Assembly (NCBI GenBank): GCA_037577475.1
Contig: JBAGJB010000196.1
Location: 343,874 to 407,873, forward strand
DNA from: Chaunax sp. Z400
Lineage: Eukaryota > Chordata > Actinopteri > Lophiiformes > Chaunacidae
Reading direction: 5' to 3'
Length of the DNA: 64,000 nucleotides
Below, piece by piece: positions 58,257 through 64,000 of the stretch. Every line of letters begins with the position of its first letter. Position 1 is the stretch's first letter. Under the pieces are notes generated by a model. The model was not told the origin of the DNA and made no database searches. It saw only the letters and a list, made by a program, of their open reading frames with translations. Both the position numbers and the translations under genes were made by a program.

Positions 58257-59280
58257 CTATTTCCAAAATATATCCGTAATTTCAAATTGTCCATGTCTAA
58301 TATGTCTAATTACCAGCCAAGCCATAAACCACTTGGAATGTTTCCCAAACAGCTCCTTGAGTTTTAATGCCACACCACCAAAGCGCCCTGCTGCTTTGTA
58401 CAACCTTTGTACACTAATTGTGTGCTTTCCAACGACGTCCAACCCAAGGCTTCGGCTTAATGTTTCCCTTAGATAGATTGATGGATGGAATCGATCTGCA
58501 ATGTCTTTAAAATGTTGAGACACTCTGATAAACGTCCCAAGCATTGACATGTCATCCTCAAGGGTCATTTTGATAATAGACTGAAACATTTCAGTTGGTA
58601 GGACAGGCTGAACAGGGGGTGTAGTCAGAACAGGGTCCTCAGGCTGGATAGGTGGGTCACACTCATCTGGTGAGTCAGGCTGGATAGGTGGGTCAGACTC
58701 ATCTGGTGAGTCAGGCTGGATAGGTGGGTCAGACTCATCTGGTGAGTCAGGCTGGATAGGTGGGTCAGACTCATCTGGTGAGGCAGGCTGGATAGGTGGG
58801 TCAGACTCATCTGGTGAGGCAGGCTGCAGTGGTGAAAGTGTGTTGTTGTCATATAACTGTCCTGCTTGAGCATCCAAAACATGCTCTATAAATGGTGTGA
58901 CTGGTCCCTCCAAACTCAGATAATGTTCTCCATGCCCCTCTGCCACATGACCAAGTACTAGCACTGGATTGTTGTGACAATATATGTTTGACTCTGATAC
59001 AATAGTTGAGGCATTGATTCCCAGAGAGGAAATTACAAGAAACTGGACCTGGAAAATTTCAGATGCTCTTTGCGAAGTAATGTGGTCACCATAGGTTCCA
59101 GTTCGGGCCATTCTTTCCAAGTATCCATCCCAGTCATTGCCCTCGACAAAGTTGAACAAGAGTGTTCCATTTCCATTGTATGGATAATTCCTGAGGTCTT
59201 GGACAATTTCATCTCTTAAGCTTTCTGGTGATCTAAATATTCCAAGGGTGGATAGCTGGTCAGCCATGGCTGCAAACTTA
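58257..59280 (-). pseudogene. Integrase-OTU gene, copy B: N-terminal two thirds deleted
   Basis: Retains the part equivalent to residues ~516-867 of copy A: the OTU domain after its nucleophile (QFAAMADQLSTLG...GHGEHYLSL), five Asp/Ser/Pro repeats and the C-terminal domain. The junction at about 59278 replaces the DGNC motif by array sequence, so the protease cysteine, the whole integrase, the 170-bp repeats and the putative promoter are gone. The frame continues into the minisatellite up to 59456 as Phe/Ile/Ser/Leu-rich junk. No activity is expected. Confidence 0.85.
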
Positions 59281-61022
59281 TTGTTGTTAATGATATGTAA
59301 CTTGTTAATGATATGCGAAAAATAAAATTGGTAATGAGATGCGAAAAAAAAAATTGGTAATGAGATGCAAAAAAACAGGAAAAAAACAAAAAAAATTGGT
59401 AATGAGATGCGGGGGGAAAAAAGTAATGAGATGCGGAAAAAAATTGGTAATGGCATGCGAGAAGGGAAAAAAAAAATTGGTAAAGAGATGCGAAAAAATA
59501 TAATAATAAAAAATAATTGGTAATGAGATGCGGAAGAAAAAAAATTGGTAATGAGATGCGAGAAAAAAAAATTGGTAATGAGATGCGAGAAAAAATATTG
59601 GTAATGAGATGCAGAAAAAAAAGAAAAAAAAATTGGTAATGAGATGCGGGGAAAAAAATTGGTAATTAGATGCGGGGAAAAAATTGGTAATGAGATGCGA
59701 GAAAAAAAATTGGTAATGAGATGCAGAAAAAAAAGAAAAAAAAATTGGTGATGAGCTGCGGGGAAAAAAATTGGTAATGAGATGCGAAAAAAAATTGGTA
59801 ATGAGATGCGGAATTTAAAAAAAAAATGCTTAAAAAATTGGTAATGAGATGCGGAAAAAAAATTGGTAATGAGATGCGGAATTTAAAAAAAAATGCTTAA
59901 AAAATTGGTAATGAGATGCGGAAAAAAATTGGTAATGAGATGGGGGGGGAAAATGGTAATGAGATGCTAAAAAAATTTGGTAATGAGATGCAGGAAAAAA
60001 AAAAAAAATTGGTAATGAGATGCGAAAAAAAAAAGTAATGAGATGCGGAAGAAAAAAATTGGTAATGAGCTGCGAGAAAAAAAATTGGTAATGAGATGCA
60101 GAAAAAAAAGGAAAAAAAATTGTTAATGAGATGCGGGAAAAAAATTGGTAATGAGATGCGGGGGAAAAATTGGTAATGAGATGCGGAAAAAAAATTGGTA
60201 ATGAGATGCGGGGGGAAAAATGGTAATGAGATGCTAAAAAAATTTGGTAATGAGATGCGGAAAAAAAATTGGTAATGAGATGCGGGGGGAAAAATGGTAA
60301 TGAGATGCTAAAAAAATTTGGTAATGAGATGCAGGGGGAAAAAAATAATAATTGGTAATGAGATGCGAAAAATAAAATTGGTAATGAGATGCGGAAAAAA
60401 TTTGTTAATGAGATGCGAGAAGGGGAAAAAATTGGTAATGAGATGCGGGGAAAAAAAATGGTAATGAGATGCGGAAGAAAAAAATTGGTAATGAGATGCT
60501 AAAAAAAATTGGTAATGAGATGCTAAAAAAAAATTTGGTAATGAGATGAAAAACAAAAAACAAAAAAACAATTTACCAATTTTTTTTCTCGCATCTCATT
60601 ACCAATTTTTTTTCTTCCGCATCTCATTACCAATTTTTTTTTTTTTATATTTTTTCGCATCTCATTACCAATTTTTTTTCCCCTTCTCGCATCCCATTAC
60701 CAATTTTTTTTCGCATCTCATTACTTTTTTTCCCCGCATTTCATTACCAATTTTTTTTGTTTTTTTCCAGTTTTTTTTTGCATCTCATTACCAATTTTTT
60801 TTCCGCATCTCATTACCAATTTTATTTTTCGCATCTCATTAACAATTATTATTTTATTTTTCCCCCGCATCTCATTACCAATTTTTTTTGCATCTCATTA
60901 CCATTTTTTCCCCGCATCTCATTACCGATTTTTTTTTCGCATCTCATTACCAATTTTTTTTAATCATTTCTTTTTTTTTTAAAATTCGCATCTCATTACC
61001 AATTTTTTTTCACATCTCATTA
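59279..61022. repeat. Head-to-head minisatellite of element Z, copy B (inverted relative to copy A)
   Basis: Plus-oriented GGTAATGAGATGCG units run from ~59300 to ~60550 (long arm), then reverse-complemented units to 61022 (short arm). Landmarks show this is copy A's interior turned around: CGAGAAGGG with the neighbouring altered unit, and the AAACAAAAAAC spacer, read on opposite strands. The left terminal repeat of Z is missing here. Confidence 0.93.
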
Positions 61023-61352
61023 CCTAACTTTTACAAATACTTTAAAGTAAAATAAAATACAATTAACAAACAAATAAACAATGCTTTAGAATTGTTATTA
61101 CGTAATGCACCATGTTATTACATTTTCTAGAGAATAAAAAAGTTGCAAGTGCATTTTGTAATAATCTTCTCAAAATGTAATAACTTATTACATAATGTGG
61201 CAAAATTTATTACAAAATGCGTTGGGGCAGTTTATTACAAAATGCGGCAGTTTATTACAAAATGCGGCTTTATTACAAAATGAAATGAAAAAGTTATTAC
61301 ATTTTGGACGTTTATTACAAAATGCACCGTTATTACAAAATGCGGCTCAACA
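61023..61352 (-). repeat. Right terminal inverted repeat of element Z, copy B
   Basis: Reverse complement of the 330-bp terminus, ending GCGGCTCAACA and followed by AACCTTTAG, as in copy A. Confidence 0.9.
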
Positions 61353-62543
61353 AACCTTTAGTATAAACCTTTAGTATAAACCTTTAGTATAAACCTTTAG
61401 TATAAACCTTTAGTTAAACCTTTAGTATAAACCTTTAGTTAAACCTTTAGTATAAACCTTTAGTTAAACCTTTAGTATAAACCTTTAGTTAAACCTTTAG
61501 TATAAACCTTTAGTATAAACCTTTAGTATAAACCTTTAGTATAAACCTTTAGTTGAACCTTTAGTATAAACCTTTAGTATAAACATTTAGTATAAACCTT
61601 TAGTCAAACCTTTAGTTAAACCTTTAGTTTAACCTTTAGTTAAACCTTTAGTTAAACCTTTACTATAAACCTTTAGTAATAAACCTTTAGTAATAAACCT
61701 TTAGTATAAACCTTTAGTATAAACCTTTAGTATAAACCTTTAGTTAAACCTTTAGTATAAACCTTTAGTATAAACCTTTAGTCAAACCTTTAGTATAAAC
61801 CTTTAGTATAAACCTTTATTATAAACCTTTAGTATAAACCTTTAGTATAAACCTTTATTATAAACCTTTAGTATAAACCTTTAGTATAAACCTTTAGTAT
61901 AAACCTTTATTATAAACCTTTAGTATAAACCTTTAGTTAAACCTTTAGTATAAACCTTTAGTATAAACCTTTAGTATAAACCTTTAGTTAAACCTTTAGT
62001 TAAACCTTTAGTATAAACCTTTAGTATAAACCTTTAGTTAAACCTTTAGTATAAACCTTTAGTTAAACCTTTAGTATAAACCTTTAGTATAAACCTTTAG
62101 TATAAACCTTTATTATAAACCTTTAGTATAAACCTTTAGTTAAACCTTTAGTATAAACCTTTAGTATAAACCTTTAGTTAAACCTTTAGTTAAACCTTTA
62201 GTATAAACCTTTAGTATAAACCTTTAGTATAAACCTTTAGTTAAACCTTTAGTATAAACCTTTAGTTAAACCTTTAGTATAAACCTTTAGTATAAACCTT
62301 TAGTATAAACCTTTAGTTAAACCTTTAGTATAAACCTTTAGTTAAACCTTTAGTATAAACCTTTAGTTAAACCTTTAGTATAAACCTTTAGTTAAACCTT
62401 TAGTATAAACCTTTAGTATAAACCTTTAGTATAAACCTTTAGTTAAACCTTTAGTTAAACCTTTAGTATAAACCTTTAGTCAAACCTTTAGTGTAAACCT
62501 TTAGTATAAACCTTTAGTATAAACCTTTAGTATAAACCTTTAG
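61353..62543 (-). repeat. 12/13-bp minisatellite in inverted orientation, copy B
   Basis: CCTTTAGTATAAA units with the same variant order as 18017-19297, about 90 bp shorter. Ends CCTTTAG followed by TTTCTTGTAG, as in copy A. Confidence 0.95.
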
Positions 62544-63621
62544 TTTCTTGTAGTAATGTATAATAATCTTCTCACTTCTTCTCATGTCAAACCTTTTCTC
62601 CCCTAACAATAGCTCTCCATTATATAGAGCCATCTGATTAATGTGTTTACTGCTCTGTGATCCCTTCCAGGGTCTTACTTTAAACAGACAACGATGGAAA
62701 CCAAAGTATTGATGCTGTACCATAGGAGTGGTAATTGAAGTCGTACTAACTCGGCGTTTCATTCTCACGTAATGGTAAGCATATAGATATATAAGCATTA
62801 ATCATGTGGATCAACAGTGTTGCATGCAAGTATAACAACAGAGCTAAACAACAAGTAGAAGCTGGTAGTAGCTAACATGTCCTTATGGGTACAGAACAAC
62901 ACAAACATAGTGGAAACATACAGTCAGATTGTATGAAATGTACTCTAGTTACATCACTCCTTTGTCTTAATTTGAAAAGGATCAATCTAACTTTTATCAG
63001 CTGTTTTGAAACTGTTGTAACTTGACCAGCACTGACTTCAGACTAATTCCCTTTTTCTTTTGGTGTTTATATTATTGTGTGTTGCATTGAGAAGTAACTT
63101 AAATGTTTTGATGAGGTGAAGTTAGGAGGAAAACAGGAGATTTGATATAAAGTTCAGAACAAATCAAATCAGCTCCTTCGATCTAAGGGTTGTAGAGTAG
63201 GACTGTTATTACAGGAGCAACATGTGAAGGAAATTAGCTAGTAGCTAAATCTGCTGCAAAGCATCGTCTCTCTTACTTGAGACTAATGTATTTGTACATG
63301 GTCCCTGATGTAAATAAACTTAATAAACTAAACTACACTGAACATATGGCTGTTTTTAAACAGTCATTTTAATACCTGCATTTATAAGTCTGTATTTATC
63401 CAGAATAAAAGGCTTCACACAGAGAGCTGCCCAATACGGTCCTCCACTGCTGGTCAGTGGGAGTCGCCCAGTCTTTTACTGGGAGAAGCTCTACTGGAGC
63501 GAATGCTTTACTACATTATTACTAATTATTAGATGGACTGTCAGATCATGGCACCAAGAGGAAGATGTCTTCTAACTTTACTGCTGACATGGCCTCTAGC
63601 ACCACCATGATGTATAAATAG
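62544..63621. other. ~1.1 kb unrecognised sequence, copy B
   Basis: Near-identical to 19298-20375 by eye. No gene supported. Confidence 0.5.
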
Positions 63622-64000
63622 CTCATATATACAAAAGGACTTGGGCTGCTCCACATAAATGCAAGAAGTTTGGTCTCTAAACGGGACTATATTAATATTT
63701 TGATCCAACAGACAGACCCAGATATTTTAATCATCTCTGAGTCTTGGTTGAAAAATACTGTCCCTGACTCTGCTGTTAATATTGTTGGTTTTAACCTTTT
63801 TAGAGCAGACAGAAAAGGGAAAGGTGGTGGTGTAGCTATCTTTGTTAAAACATGTTTCCCTGTAACAGTACTCATCTCATCATCTGTTCCAAAAGAGTTT
63901 GAATGTCTGGCTTTGTCAGTAAATCTTGGGGGAAAAACATCATTGACACTGATTGGGACATATAGACCCCCTTCAGCTCTCCCCCAAGCAATTGATAATC
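63622..64000 (+). mobile_element. L2/CR1-like LINE, copy B (cut by window end)
   Basis: Equivalent of 20376-20754: the endonuclease N-terminus GLGLLHINARSL and DILIISESWL, up to GTYRPP. One substitution is visible (63861 T against 20615 G). The rest lies outside the window. Confidence 0.85.

Overview
The window is eukaryotic and most likely comes from a ray-finned (teleost) fish. The supporting signs are a spliced gene with GT/AG introns, a Tc1-type element with the 'CAGTACCAGTCAAAAG' terminus common in fish, a decayed L2/CR1-like LINE, fragments resembling fish LINE/SINE tails, a CpG-rich promoter and very long minisatellite arrays. No prokaryotic gene organisation, tRNA, rRNA or CRISPR array was seen. 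All family names are recognised by eye; no database search was run.

The window is slightly more than one and a half copies of a ~42-43 kb unit in direct tandem. Positions 1-20,754 (copy A) match 41,983-64,000 (copy B) in the same order. Each copy holds: a 10-bp minisatellite; a long 12/13-bp minisatellite (8.8 kb in A, 13.6 kb in B); a nest of Ginger-like (gypsy-integrase-related) DNA transposons with ~330-bp termini beginning TGTTGAG; the same 12/13-bp minisatellite in inverted orientation (~1.2 kb); ~1.1 kb of unrecognised sequence; and an L2/CR1-like LINE. Copy A keeps an 867-codon open frame in the nest that fuses a DD35E integrase to an OTU-type cysteine protease domain. Copy B has lost the integrase and the protease cysteine. 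A palindromic non-autonomous element in the nest is in opposite orientation in the two copies.

The middle of the window (23.5-40 kb) has ordinary-looking fish DNA, then a short locus with a CRE/TATA promoter and what looks like only the first and last exons of a gene, then a CpG-island promoter driving a multi-exon transposase-like gene resembling the fish-expanded DUF6729 family. Its ninth exon runs straight into the 10-bp minisatellite, so the reading frame continues as a hydrophobic Tyr/Ile/Leu/Phe repeat. A 5.44-kb direct duplication produced a second, 5'-truncated copy of this gene (37,007 onward), ~99.5% identical, broken at the same point and with one splice acceptor lost. Between the two copies lies the detached basic C-terminal exon and a 31-bp minisatellite.

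Overall this is a recently amplified repeat neighbourhood, of the kind expected in subtelomeric, pericentromeric, sex-chromosome or B-chromosome DNA, in which two transposase-like gene families are embedded in satellite arrays. The near-identity of the tandem copies could be a real segmental duplication or a falsely duplicated haplotype in the assembly.
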